Shown in pieces: positions 32,760 through 40,681 of a stretch of DNA of 64,000 nucleotides. The translations under genes were made by a program, and so were the position numbers. The notes under the pieces were generated by a model that saw only the letters and a program-made list of their open reading frames with translations, did not search any database and was not told where the DNA came from. Source of the stretch: Flavobacterium sp. HSC-32F16 (GTDB lineage Bacteria > Bacteroidota > Bacteroidia > Flavobacteriales > Flavobacteriaceae); the NCBI RefSeq assembly GCF_024171645.1, contig NZ_JALKAC010000002.1:992001-1056000 (forward strand). The letters run 5' to 3'. Position 1 is the stretch's first letter. Each line of letters starts with the position of its first letter.

Positions 32760-33785
32760 TTAATTATTGGTCGTATTTGTTTTTTGTGTTTCGGCCTCTT
32801 TTGCTTTTTTAGCCGCTTCTCGTTCTTCGAGTATTTTTTTCCTTCTTTCTTCTAATTCTTTTTTACGCTGATCATAAAGCTTCTGTCTTTCTTCTGCTTT
32901 ACTTGCTGCCGACTCTGCGGGAGAAGTAGTTGTTTCAGTTGTTGCTGCAGGTTTTGCAGTTGCGTCTGTCTTAACAGCTTCAGTCGTTTTTACAGCTTCA
33001 GTTGTTTTTGCAGTTTCAGAAACCGTGCCATTTTTTTTAGCTTCTCTTTCTGCCTGCATGGCTTTACGTCTGTCGTCGTATTCTTTTTTCTTAGCTTCTT
33101 GTTCCAGTCTTCTGTCTTCAATAAGCTTTTCTCTTGCTGCTTTTCTTTCGTCTAATGCTTTTTGACGATCAGCCATTGCTGGGTTTTCATCAATTTCATT
33201 TTCACGATTTTCTTTAATTTCCTGTTCTTTCAATTGTTTTTTAGACAATTGTTCTCTTTTATCAGTGCGGTTCAAAATACGAATAACCTGATCACTGATA
33301 TCAAATCTTTTATTACTAAAAAGCATTGTTAAGTCTGATGATTTATCAAAGATAAAATCATAATTCTTTGCTTCGGCAATATCCTGAACGGCTGTAAAAA
33401 CCTGATCCTGAATTGGTTTTGCTAAAGCTGCTTTTTGCCTCATTAGATTCCCGTCGGCTCCAAATTGCTTTTGTTGATAATCAAGCATTTCAGTTTCCTG
33501 AAATTTAATCTCTGTTTCTCTTTCTTCGATTAATTCTTTCGTCAATAAAGCTTTTTCAGTTTTAAGACCTTCTTTAAGCGTATTTATATTTAATTTTTTG
33601 GCTTCAATTTCTTGTTTCCACTTTTGAGCCTTAAGCTCTAATTGTGATTTTGCTTCTTTATAATCAGAAACATTTTCCAGAATATACTCCATATCAATGT
33701 AACCAATTCTAGTTGTCTTGCCTTGTGCCTGACTTGTATTAGCTACAATCAAGGCTAAAAATATAAATAAAAATTGTTTTCTCAT
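32760..33785 (-). CDS. OmpH/Skp family chaperone (long form with charged tail)
   Basis: The first 170 residues match OmpH/Skp: signal peptide ending in ANTSQAQG, RIGYIDMEYILENVSDYKEA, a coiled coil, and NYDFIFDKSSDLTMLFSNK. The remaining 170 residues form a highly charged, low-complexity extension: KR/E-rich helix (KAAREKLIEDRRLEQEAKKK), a Thr/Ala-rich stretch with TTEAVK repeats near residue 260, and another charged helix (EERRKKILEEREAAKKAKE). Bacteroidota commonly carry such paired Skp genes. It is directly downstream of bamA. Confidence 0.9.
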   Translation of the reverse strand: MRKQFLFIFLALIVANTSQAQGKTTRIGYIDMEYILENVSDYKEAKSQLELKAQKWKQEIEAKKLNINTLKEGLKTEKALLTKELIEERETEIKFQETEMLDYQQKQFGADGNLMRQKAALAKPIQDQVFTAVQDIAEAKNYDFIFDKSSDLTMLFSNKRFDISDQVIRILNRTDKREQLSKKQLKEQEIKENRENEIDENPAMADRQKALDERKAAREKLIEDRRLEQEAKKKEYDDRRKAMQAEREAKKNGTVSETAKTTEAVKTTEAVKTDATAKPAATTETTTSPAESAASKAEERQKLYDQRKKELEERRKKILEEREAAKKAKEAETQKTNTTNN

Positions 33786-33827
33786 AACATTACTTTATTT
33801 GACGATTTTTAACCAAACGTATTATTT

Positions 33828-36530
33828 CTAAAATTGTTGTCCAATGATAAAATGAGTTTCCCAGCCATTAGCTTTATTTGTAACAGATCCTGGAAGCGCA
33901 TCGAAACCATAACCAAAATCAATACCTAATAATCCAAATGCTGGCATAAATACACGTAAACCAGCACCAGCAGAACGGTTCAAGTCAAACGGATTATAAT
34001 TCTTAAATCCATCATATGAAGATCCCGCTTCTAAGAACGTTAAAGCATAAATAGAGGCAGATGATTTTAATGTAATTGGATAACGTAATTCCATTGAGAA
34101 TTTGTTATAAATAGTTGCTCCTGTCTGCTGTCCATATCTGGCACTTGTTTTATCTTCAATAATTGGCGTCAATGAACTGTTTGGGTAACCTCTTAACTGA
34201 ATTGTCTCTCTACCATCCATAGAGTAGTTTGCCATACCATCTCCACCTAAGTAGAAACGTTCAAACGGTACAACTCCTCTTGATTGGTCATAAGCTCCTA
34301 AGAAACCAAATTCAGTTAATGTTCTAAGAACTAATTTACCGTAAACTTTAGTATACCAGTCTGCTTTAAATTTAACTTTATAGTATTCTAACCAATTGTA
34401 TTTCTTTTGATCGACTTTTCCAACATCAGTATCAGCACTTTGATAATCAGAACCTACACTTACACTTCCTGATTGCCCGTTAACTACTTGCGTTTTAGTG
34501 TAATCACCAGGATTAATTGCCTGACCATCTACACCTGTTGTAGTAGTTGATCCTGAATATTGTGTTTTGTATTCTTTTTGATTTTGTAAATCTCCATAAT
34601 TGATATTATTGAATAATGAATATGGAGGTGTTACTTTAGCCGAAATACTGAATTCAGAACCATACGTTGGGAATATTGGGTTAACCCCTTTATTACTTCT
34701 TGAAAGTCCAATTGTATAGGCTAAGTTTCTTGATGCTCCATTACCAAAGGTAAATAAACCTGTGTAATAATTATTCAAATCATAGTGCTGGTAACTTACG
34801 GATTGTGATAATACAAAGTAGTCATCAGGCACAGTAAGACGTTTAGCTAAACCAACTTGTAGTGTAAGAATATTAAAACTTTGGCTTTTATCAACCGTTC
34901 TTGTAATATAATTGTTGTTAAATTGCTTACTGTATGAGATTGAAGAACTAAATTGTACTGGTTTCTTTCCTCCAAACCAAGGCTCAGAGAATGATATACT
35001 GTAAGTTTGGAAATAAGTACTTCCTTGTAAACGAAGTGCTACTTTTTGTCCGTCTCCCATTGGAAGAGGTTTGTAGGCATCTTTATCAAATAATTTTCTA
35101 GCAGAGAAGTTATTGAAAGATAGTCCTAAAGTTCCAATGAAACCACCACCGCCATAACCTCCTTGAAGCTCAACCTGGCTAGATCCTTTTTCTACTAATT
35201 GATATTCGATATCAACTGTTCCTGCAGCGGGATCAACGTTTCTAAATTCTGGTTTAATAGATTCCGGATCAAAGAATCCTAATTGACCAATTTCACGAAT
35301 TGTTCTTACTAATTCTTCTTTACTGTATTTATTTCCAGGTTTAGTTCTTAATTCACGGTAAATTACGTGGTCATTTGTTTTGTCATTTCCAGTAACATAA
35401 ATTTTGTTGAAATAAGCAATTGGACCTTCTGTAATTCTAATTTCAAAATCAATTGTATCGTTTGCTGTTTTTACCTCTACAGCATTGATTTTAGAGAATA
35501 AATAACCATTGTTTTGATATAAGTTTGTAATGTCTTCTCCGTCTGGTTTTGAGTTGTCAGCAATTCTTTTTTCTAACAAAACACCATTATAAACTTCTCC
35601 TTTTTTGATACCTAAATAGCGGTTTAACTGCTGATCAGAATAAACAGTATTACCTAAAAATTTAATGTTTCCAAAGTAATATTTATTACCTTCTTCTACA
35701 TCAATTTTAATGGCAAGCATATTCTTCTTTTGATTGTAAGTAACAGAATCATAGATAATACGTGCATCACGGTATCCTTTTTCTTTATAAGAAGCAATAA
35801 CTTTTTCTAAGTCAGTTTTGTATTTTTCAGGAATGAATTTTGAAGCTTTAAAAACACGAAAAAGATTCTTTTGTTTTGTGTCTTTCATGGCAGCTCTCAG
35901 TTTAGTATCAGTAAGCTGTTTGTTACCGGTAAAATCAATACTGCTGATTTTTACTTTATCGCCTTTGTCGATTCTGACAAGCATGTTTACATGATTCCCT
36001 GCAGTAGTATCAGGAGTAGTGGTAATAGCAACTTTTGTGTTGTAAAAACCATCTTTCTTGTATTTGTTTTCGATGTAATTTTTGGTCGTAGTAATTAAGT
36101 TTTCATTGACTATTTTGTTCTTTGTCAGGTTGTTGTCCTTAATTAAGCCTTCAATTTTACTTTTCTTGACACCAGTTATTTTAACTTCGTTTAATTTAGG
36201 AAGCTCAACAATATTTAAGTCTAAAAAAATACTGTCGTTTTCTACCTTATTAATATAAAAAGCGATCTCGTCGAAAAGACCAAGCTTACCTAATTTTTTG
36301 ATTGCGCCAGAAATTTCTTCACCCGGAACTGTTATTTCCTGTCCTTTTTGAAGACCGGAAAAAGTAACTACAGTCTGTTCATTAAAGCTTATTTTACCAA
36401 CAACAGAGACTTTAGCCAGAATATATTTTTTTCCTTGATCAAAAGGAACTCTATCTTGAGCTTTTATTTGTGAAAAACTACCCAGCATTAAAAGGGTACA
36501 GATTATTTGTGGTATTCTTTTTTGTAACAC
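33828..36530 (-). CDS. bamA: Outer-membrane protein assembly factor BamA
   Basis: BamA inserts beta-barrels into the outer membrane. The 900-residue protein has a signal peptide ending in FSQIKAQDR. Several POTRA domains follow (for example ILAKVSVVGKISFNEQTV, VKISSIDFTGNKQL, YYFGNIKFLGNTVY, AYFNKIYVTGNDKT), and a 16-strand barrel ends in WETHFIIGQQF with a terminal Phe. The barrel motif region around GQKVALRLQGSTYFQTYSIS is typical, as is the later FERFYLGGDGMANYSMDGRE. I use the GTG at 36530, seven bases after uppS; longer readings overlap uppS without family support. Confidence 0.95.
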   Translation of the reverse strand: MLQKRIPQIICTLLMLGSFSQIKAQDRVPFDQGKKYILAKVSVVGKISFNEQTVVTFSGLQKGQEITVPGEEISGAIKKLGKLGLFDEIAFYINKVENDSIFLDLNIVELPKLNEVKITGVKKSKIEGLIKDNNLTKNKIVNENLITTTKNYIENKYKKDGFYNTKVAITTTPDTTAGNHVNMLVRIDKGDKVKISSIDFTGNKQLTDTKLRAAMKDTKQKNLFRVFKASKFIPEKYKTDLEKVIASYKEKGYRDARIIYDSVTYNQKKNMLAIKIDVEEGNKYYFGNIKFLGNTVYSDQQLNRYLGIKKGEVYNGVLLEKRIADNSKPDGEDITNLYQNNGYLFSKINAVEVKTANDTIDFEIRITEGPIAYFNKIYVTGNDKTNDHVIYRELRTKPGNKYSKEELVRTIREIGQLGFFDPESIKPEFRNVDPAAGTVDIEYQLVEKGSSQVELQGGYGGGGFIGTLGLSFNNFSARKLFDKDAYKPLPMGDGQKVALRLQGSTYFQTYSISFSEPWFGGKKPVQFSSSISYSKQFNNNYITRTVDKSQSFNILTLQVGLAKRLTVPDDYFVLSQSVSYQHYDLNNYYTGLFTFGNGASRNLAYTIGLSRSNKGVNPIFPTYGSEFSISAKVTPPYSLFNNINYGDLQNQKEYKTQYSGSTTTTGVDGQAINPGDYTKTQVVNGQSGSVSVGSDYQSADTDVGKVDQKKYNWLEYYKVKFKADWYTKVYGKLVLRTLTEFGFLGAYDQSRGVVPFERFYLGGDGMANYSMDGRETIQLRGYPNSSLTPIIEDKTSARYGQQTGATIYNKFSMELRYPITLKSSASIYALTFLEAGSSYDGFKNYNPFDLNRSAGAGLRVFMPAFGLLGIDFGYGFDALPGSVTNKANGWETHFIIGQQF

Positions 36531-36537
36531 TAAAAAA

Positions 36538-37278
36538 TTATTTAATTTGTTCACTGGTTTTTCCAAATCTACGTTCTCTTTTTTGATAACTAATAATAGC
36601 CTCATATAAATCTTGATCTTTAAAGTCTGGCCACAAGACATTAGTAAAATATAATTCTGCATAGGCAATCTGCCACAACAGAAAATTACTTATTCTATGT
36701 TCTCCACTTGTTCGTATTAATAAATCTACGTCAGGTAAATTTTGCGTGTAAAGATGCTCATTTATAATTGAATCGTCAATAGTGTCTATTGAAATTATAT
36801 TATTTTTAACTTTATCACTAATTACCTTAATGGCATTTACCAATTCCTCTCTGGAGCCGTAGCTTAAGGCAAGAGTTAAGGTAAGGCGGGTATTGTTTTT
36901 TGTTTTTTCAATAACGTCTTTAAGTTCTTTTTGAGCGCTTTTTGGCAATTTATCAAGATTTCCAATTGCATTAAGCCTGATATTATTTTCCTGAAGAGTT
37001 ACCAGCTCTTTTTTTAAAGAATTGATTAATATTCTCATCAATGCTTCAACTTCCAATTTAGGGCGATTCCAGTTTTCTGTAGAAAAAGCATATAAGGTTA
37101 AGTACTCAATGCCCAGTTTAGCACAAGTTGTAATTGTTTTTTTTACAGATTTTGTGCCGTTTTCATGGCCAAATGCTCTTAAAAAGCCTTGTTGTTTGGC
37201 CCAGCGTCCGTTTCCGTCCATGATAATGGCCAGATGTTTTGGTAAGTTTGATTGATCTATAGAGTCTAGTAAATTCAT
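36538..37278 (-). CDS. uppS: Undecaprenyl diphosphate synthase (isoprenyl transferase)
   Basis: UppS condenses farnesyl diphosphate with isopentenyl units to make the undecaprenyl carrier for cell-wall and polysaccharide synthesis. The 246-residue enzyme has the active-site motif LAIIMDGNGRWAKQQGF (catalytic Asp) near residue 16, YAFSTENWNRPKLEV, and the C-terminal RTSGEHRISNFLLWQIAYAE with WPDF. I start at MNLLDSIDQS (37278), four bases after the upstream DUF6089 stop; an earlier Met at 37314 would overlap that gene. bamA follows seven bases later. Confidence 0.95.
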   Translation of the reverse strand: MNLLDSIDQSNLPKHLAIIMDGNGRWAKQQGFLRAFGHENGTKSVKKTITTCAKLGIEYLTLYAFSTENWNRPKLEVEALMRILINSLKKELVTLQENNIRLNAIGNLDKLPKSAQKELKDVIEKTKNNTRLTLTLALSYGSREELVNAIKVISDKVKNNIISIDTIDDSIINEHLYTQNLPDVDLLIRTSGEHRISNFLLWQIAYAELYFTNVLWPDFKDQDLYEAIISYQKRERRFGKTSEQIK

Positions 37279-37282
37279 TTTA

Positions 37283-37972
37283 TTATTCTGCGCAGTAGCA
37301 AGGTTTTTGTCCAAAGGTATAAGTTAAAGTAATACCTGAAAAAACATACCAGTCATTATTATTTATATTTCCAAATTTTAGAATATTTGTATTGTTGGTT
37401 TTTGGATTACTTCCATCGATATTATCTGTAAAAGAATATCGTGCTCCAACTTCGGCACCTAATACGAAATGCGGTGTTATGTTTGATTTTATACCCAATG
37501 TAATAGGTATGGCAAATGAGTTTGAGTTAACACTTTGTATGTCATTGGGGTTTGTGGTGTAGCGATACAAACCATCATAAAGAAAAAAGCTTAAACCTGA
37601 ATATATATAAGGAGTAACTTTTGTGTGATAATCGTGTAGATTAAAATCAAAAAAATTGAATTCTAATCCAGCTGAAAATTCTTTTACATTGTTTTTAAAG
37701 CGATAACCTCTTTTGTTTCTCCCTCCTTCGTCAGAATCAAAATCGTTTCCGGAAACTTGAGATTGTGTATACGAAAAACGATAAGAGTGTCTGGGGCTTT
37801 TATTCCATTTATACAAAACACCAAAGGCTATTTTATCAGGGTTCACGTAAGTTGTACTTCCTACGTCACCAACAAAGTTGCTCCCGCCAATAAAAACACC
37901 AAGCTCGTTGATTTGAGCGTTAAGTGTTATAAAAGGGAAAAAACATAACAATAAATTAAAAATTTTCTTCAT
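37283..37972 (-). CDS. DUF6089 family outer-membrane protein
   Basis: The 229-residue protein has a signal peptide (LLLCFFPFITLNAQ). It is a small beta-barrel: INELGVFIGGSNFVGDVGS, a basic, aromatic central part (YRFSYTQSQVSG), and a last strand WYVFSGITLTYTFGQK followed by PCYCAE. The DUF6089 assignment fits its position just upstream of uppS and bamA in Bacteroidota. Function is unknown; the context suggests outer-membrane biogenesis. It has its own -7 element at 37991. Confidence 0.82.
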   Translation of the reverse strand: MKKIFNLLLCFFPFITLNAQINELGVFIGGSNFVGDVGSTTYVNPDKIAFGVLYKWNKSPRHSYRFSYTQSQVSGNDFDSDEGGRNKRGYRFKNNVKEFSAGLEFNFFDFNLHDYHTKVTPYIYSGLSFFLYDGLYRYTTNPNDIQSVNSNSFAIPITLGIKSNITPHFVLGAEVGARYSFTDNIDGSNPKTNNTNILKFGNINNNDWYVFSGITLTYTFGQKPCYCAE

Positions 37973-37990
37973 TTAATTCAGAATTGCGTG

Positions 37991-37998
37991 CAAATATA
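37991..37998 (-). promoter_or_regulatory. -7 promoter element of the DUF6089-uppS-bamA-ompH operon
   Basis: The minus strand reads TATATTTG, an exact TAnnTTTG match about 18 bases before the ATG at 37972. Confidence 0.6.
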
Positions 37999-38145
37999 AT
38001 AATTATCGATACGAATCAACGTTCCTTTAGTTAAATGTGCTTTTTTTTCAATTTACATTATGATTTTGAGACATTTAATGATGATTCACTACATGCAGAA
38101 CGAGAAAGTAGGGTATTATCGTATAGTTAAGAATGAGAAAAGAGC

Positions 38146-39030
38146 TTAATTTCTCTTGTCTTCTCCCCAAAGCAATTTGTTTCTTAGTGTTTTTAAGAAA
38201 GTTTCGCCCGGAATTTCAACCATTTTTATTTTATAATCTGTTTTTTTGATTTTCAGAATAGATTCATTTTTTACTGAAGAAATTCTTGAATCCAGTGAAA
38301 CTAAATATTGGTCTTCTCGACCTGTTACACGAAGCGTAATTTCGGTATCATCTGGAATAACAAGTGGTCTGGCGGTTAAATTATGTGGAGCAATTGGCGT
38401 AATTACTAAACTTTTTACATCTGGCGTTAAAATAGGTCCGCCGCAACTTAATGAATATCCTGTAGAACCTGTAGGTGTGGAAATAATTAAACCGTCTGCC
38501 CAATAAGAGTTAAGATATTCATTATTTAAATAGGTCTCTACAGTTATCATCGAAGTAGTGTCTTTTCTGCTTACTGTAACTTCGTTCATGGCAAAATTAA
38601 GCTCTTCGAACGCCTCGTTGTGAGGTTCGCAGCTTAATCCTAATAAAGTTCTTTCAGAAGTGGTGTAGTTTTGATCGATAACAAATTGTAGTAAACTGTC
38701 GATGTTTTCCTTTTGAACTTTTGCAAGAAATCCTAATCTTCCTGCATTTATACCCAGCAAAGGAATTCCCGAATTGCGAACAAAAGCAGCGGCTCTTAAA
38801 ATAGTTCCGTCACCTCCAATGCTTATCAGCATTTCAAAACTATTATCTAAAGTAGTGCTTGGAGAAAATGTTTTGTATTCTTTTTTTACAAGCTGCTTTT
38901 CATAAAGCATTTCCAGAAAATTTTCTTCAATTACCATCTCTACATTATTGGAATTGAAAAACAAGAAAATGTCTTTTATAATAGGTTCAGTGCTGTTTTG
39001 ATAATATTGTCCGTAAATGGCTATTTTCAT
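38146..39030 (-). CDS. nadK: NAD kinase
   Basis: NadK phosphorylates NAD to NADP. The 294-residue enzyme has the GGDGT motif (EMLISIGGDGTILRAAAFV) near residue 75, the NE/D motif (FAMNEVTVSRKDTTSM), and the glycine-rich WADGLIISTPTGSTGYSLSCGGPIL. PIAPHNLTARPLVIPDDTE also matches the family. It follows the CBS-domain gene on the same strand with a 90-base gap that holds TTTAATCGTT/AACGATTAAA inverted repeats. It may be part of the longer envelope transcript, though the 170-base gap to the DUF6089 gene and the promoter there suggest a break. Confidence 0.95.
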   Translation of the reverse strand: MKIAIYGQYYQNSTEPIIKDIFLFFNSNNVEMVIEENFLEMLYEKQLVKKEYKTFSPSTTLDNSFEMLISIGGDGTILRAAAFVRNSGIPLLGINAGRLGFLAKVQKENIDSLLQFVIDQNYTTSERTLLGLSCEPHNEAFEELNFAMNEVTVSRKDTTSMITVETYLNNEYLNSYWADGLIISTPTGSTGYSLSCGGPILTPDVKSLVITPIAPHNLTARPLVIPDDTEITLRVTGREDQYLVSLDSRISSVKNESILKIKKTDYKIKMVEIPGETFLKTLRNKLLWGEDKRN

Positions 39031-39120
39031 CTGGTGTTTAATCGATTTTTTGTTTAACTGTTTAATCGTTAATTTTTTTCGTCAAAACGATTAAAGAATT
39101 AACCGATTCAACAAACACTA

Positions 39121-39780
39121 CTATATATTAAGGTATTTGTCTAAATAATCAGAGCGTTCTTTCAGGCTGTTAATATAATTATCTTCCTGATGTTCTGAAA
39201 TAATTTCATAACCATATCTTCTATACGTTTGGATGATTTCATTAATAGCTCCCAAACCTATTTTTATTGTAATCTGAACATTATCTAAATCAGCTTCAGA
39301 AATAAAACAGCCCAAGATTTTGCCATTATTGCTTTCTACAATCTGCGTTACTTCGCTCATAGAATAATCCAGCAGTCCTTTTTGAACGATAATAATACCG
39401 CCTTGTTCCTTTAAGAATGGTGTTTCCTGAAAAAATTTCATGATATCATCCATTTCATAATACCCTATGTAGGCATTATTTTCATCAAGAATAGGAAGTA
39501 CATTAGTATGATTTTTTGCGAAAACTTCCAGAACGTCAAGCCAAATCATAGATTTTCTGGCGAAAAAGCGTTCTAAAGTATATTTGTAATCAATAGCTTT
39601 TTTATCTGTGTCAAAAGTTTCAACATCATCAGAAGAAATACTTCCAATAAAAATCCCGTCTTCTAAAATTGGGAAATGAGAAAAATTTACATCGATAAAA
39701 AAGTCCTGAATCGAGGCTATCGTTTCCTGACTATCAATCGCTCTGAAATCGTTTGTGATATAGTTTGTAATTTCTGTCAT
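39121..39780 (-). CDS. CBS-domain protein
   Basis: The 219-residue cytosolic protein has two CBS motifs: residues about 5-60 (ITNYITNDFRAIDSQETI, SHFPILEDGIFIGSISSDD) and about 75-130 (NVLPILDENNAYIGYYEMDD). A C-terminal ACT-like part follows (GIIIVQKGLLDYSMSEVTQI ... LDNVQITIKIGLGAINEII). CBS pairs bind adenosyl ligands and regulate linked domains or partner proteins. It is conserved next to nadK and pdxJ in Flavobacteriia, which may point to cofactor homeostasis, but no partner is proven. Confidence 0.85.
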   Translation of the reverse strand: MTEITNYITNDFRAIDSQETIASIQDFFIDVNFSHFPILEDGIFIGSISSDDVETFDTDKKAIDYKYTLERFFARKSMIWLDVLEVFAKNHTNVLPILDENNAYIGYYEMDDIMKFFQETPFLKEQGGIIIVQKGLLDYSMSEVTQIVESNNGKILGCFISEADLDNVQITIKIGLGAINEIIQTYRRYGYEIISEHQEDNYINSLKERSDYLDKYLNI

Positions 39781-39846
39781 AAATCAATCGAAGATATTTG
39801 ATGCAAAATAATCAAAAAATACCAAAAACTGCTGCGTTTTACTTTG

Positions 39847-39854
39847 TATTTTTG
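39847..39854 (+). promoter_or_regulatory. -7 promoter element of pdxJ
   Basis: TATTTTTG matches TAnnTTTG exactly, about 43 bases before the pdxJ start. It lies between the divergent CBS gene and pdxJ. Confidence 0.55.
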
Positions 39855-39896
39855 TGGTAACAAATATAGTGTTACTTGAATTAATTATCTATTTAT

Positions 39897-40610
39897 ATGA
39901 CAAAGTTAAGTGTAAATATCAATAAAATTGCAACGCTTCGAAATGCCCGAGGCGGAAATGTTCCTGATTTATTAAAAGTTGCGGTCGATATTCAGCGTTT
40001 TGGCGGGCAGGGAATTACTATTCATCCTCGTCCGGATGAACGTCATATCCGTTATCAGGATGCACGCGATTTAAAAGCAATTGTTACTACAGAATATAAT
40101 ATTGAAGGAAATCCGCAGCATAATTTTATTGATTTGGTTTTAGAATGTAAACCAGATCAGGTTACTTTGGTTCCGGATGCAATTGGTGCCATAACCTCTT
40201 CTGCAGGATGGGACACCATTAAAAATCAAGAGTATTTAACCGAGGTTATTCAGGAATTTCAAAGAAACGGAATCAGAACTTCTATTTTTGTAGATCCGGT
40301 TTTAGAGCTTATCGAAGGCGCAAAAAAAACAGGAACAGACAGAATCGAATTATATACAGAAGCTTTTGCGCATCAATACGATTTAGGAAATAAAAATGGA
40401 ATTGACCCATATGTAAAAGCGGCCGAACTGGCAAACGAATTAGGTTTAGGAATCAATGCCGGGCATGATTTGAGTTTAGATAATATTCAGTTTTTTAAAC
40501 AAAATATCCCTGGTTTACTAGAGGTTTCAATTGGACATGCATTAATTTCTGAGGCGCTTTATCTTGGTTTGGATAATGTGGTGAATATGTATTTGAATAA
40601 ATTGAAATAA
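39897..40610 (+). CDS. pdxJ: Pyridoxine 5'-phosphate synthase
   Basis: PdxJ makes pyridoxine 5'-phosphate from deoxyxylulose 5-phosphate and aminoacetone phosphate. The 237-residue TIM-barrel has the family opening [20 protein letters not shown], then [20 protein letters not shown] with the phosphate/substrate residues. Later come [23 protein letters not shown] and [16 protein letters not shown], with [13 protein letters not shown] at the end. It has its own promoter and is followed by a perfect inverted repeat before the TonB receptor gene. Confidence 0.95.
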   Translation: MTKLSVNINKIATLRNARGGNVPDLLKVAVDIQRFGGQGITIHPRPDERHIRYQDARDLKAIVTTEYNIEGNPQHNFIDLVLECKPDQVTLVPDAIGAITSSAGWDTIKNQEYLTEVIQEFQRNGIRTSIFVDPVLELIEGAKKTGTDRIELYTEAFAHQYDLGNKNGIDPYVKAAELANELGLGINAGHDLSLDNIQFFKQNIPGLLEVSIGHALISEALYLGLDNVVNMYLNKLK

Positions 40611-40620
40611 GATTACAATT

Positions 40621-40659
40621 AAACAATTATAACCTGATATAATTGGGTTATAATTGTTT
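40621..40659. promoter_or_regulatory. 14-bp perfect inverted repeat upstream of the TonB receptor gene
   Basis: AAACAATTATAACC at 40621-40634 and GGTTATAATTGTTT at 40646-40659 are perfect complements around an 11-base spacer. The right arm runs into TACTTTCG, a one-mismatch -7 box at 40659-40666, which places the palindrome over the -33 region. It may be an operator, or a weak terminator of pdxJ. Confidence 0.5.
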
Positions 40660-40681
40660 ACTTTCGTACTTTTAAAATTAC

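Noticed and set aside
36531..36668. An N-terminal extension of bamA reaching into uppS.
   Set aside because: It would overlap uppS by about 130 bases, and the signal peptide begins naturally at the GTG at 36530.
39031..39120. TTTAATCGTT/AACGATTAAA inverted repeats between nadK and the CBS gene considered as an operator.
   Set aside because: The arms are short and AT-rich and no -7 box is associated, so chance or a weak terminator is as likely.
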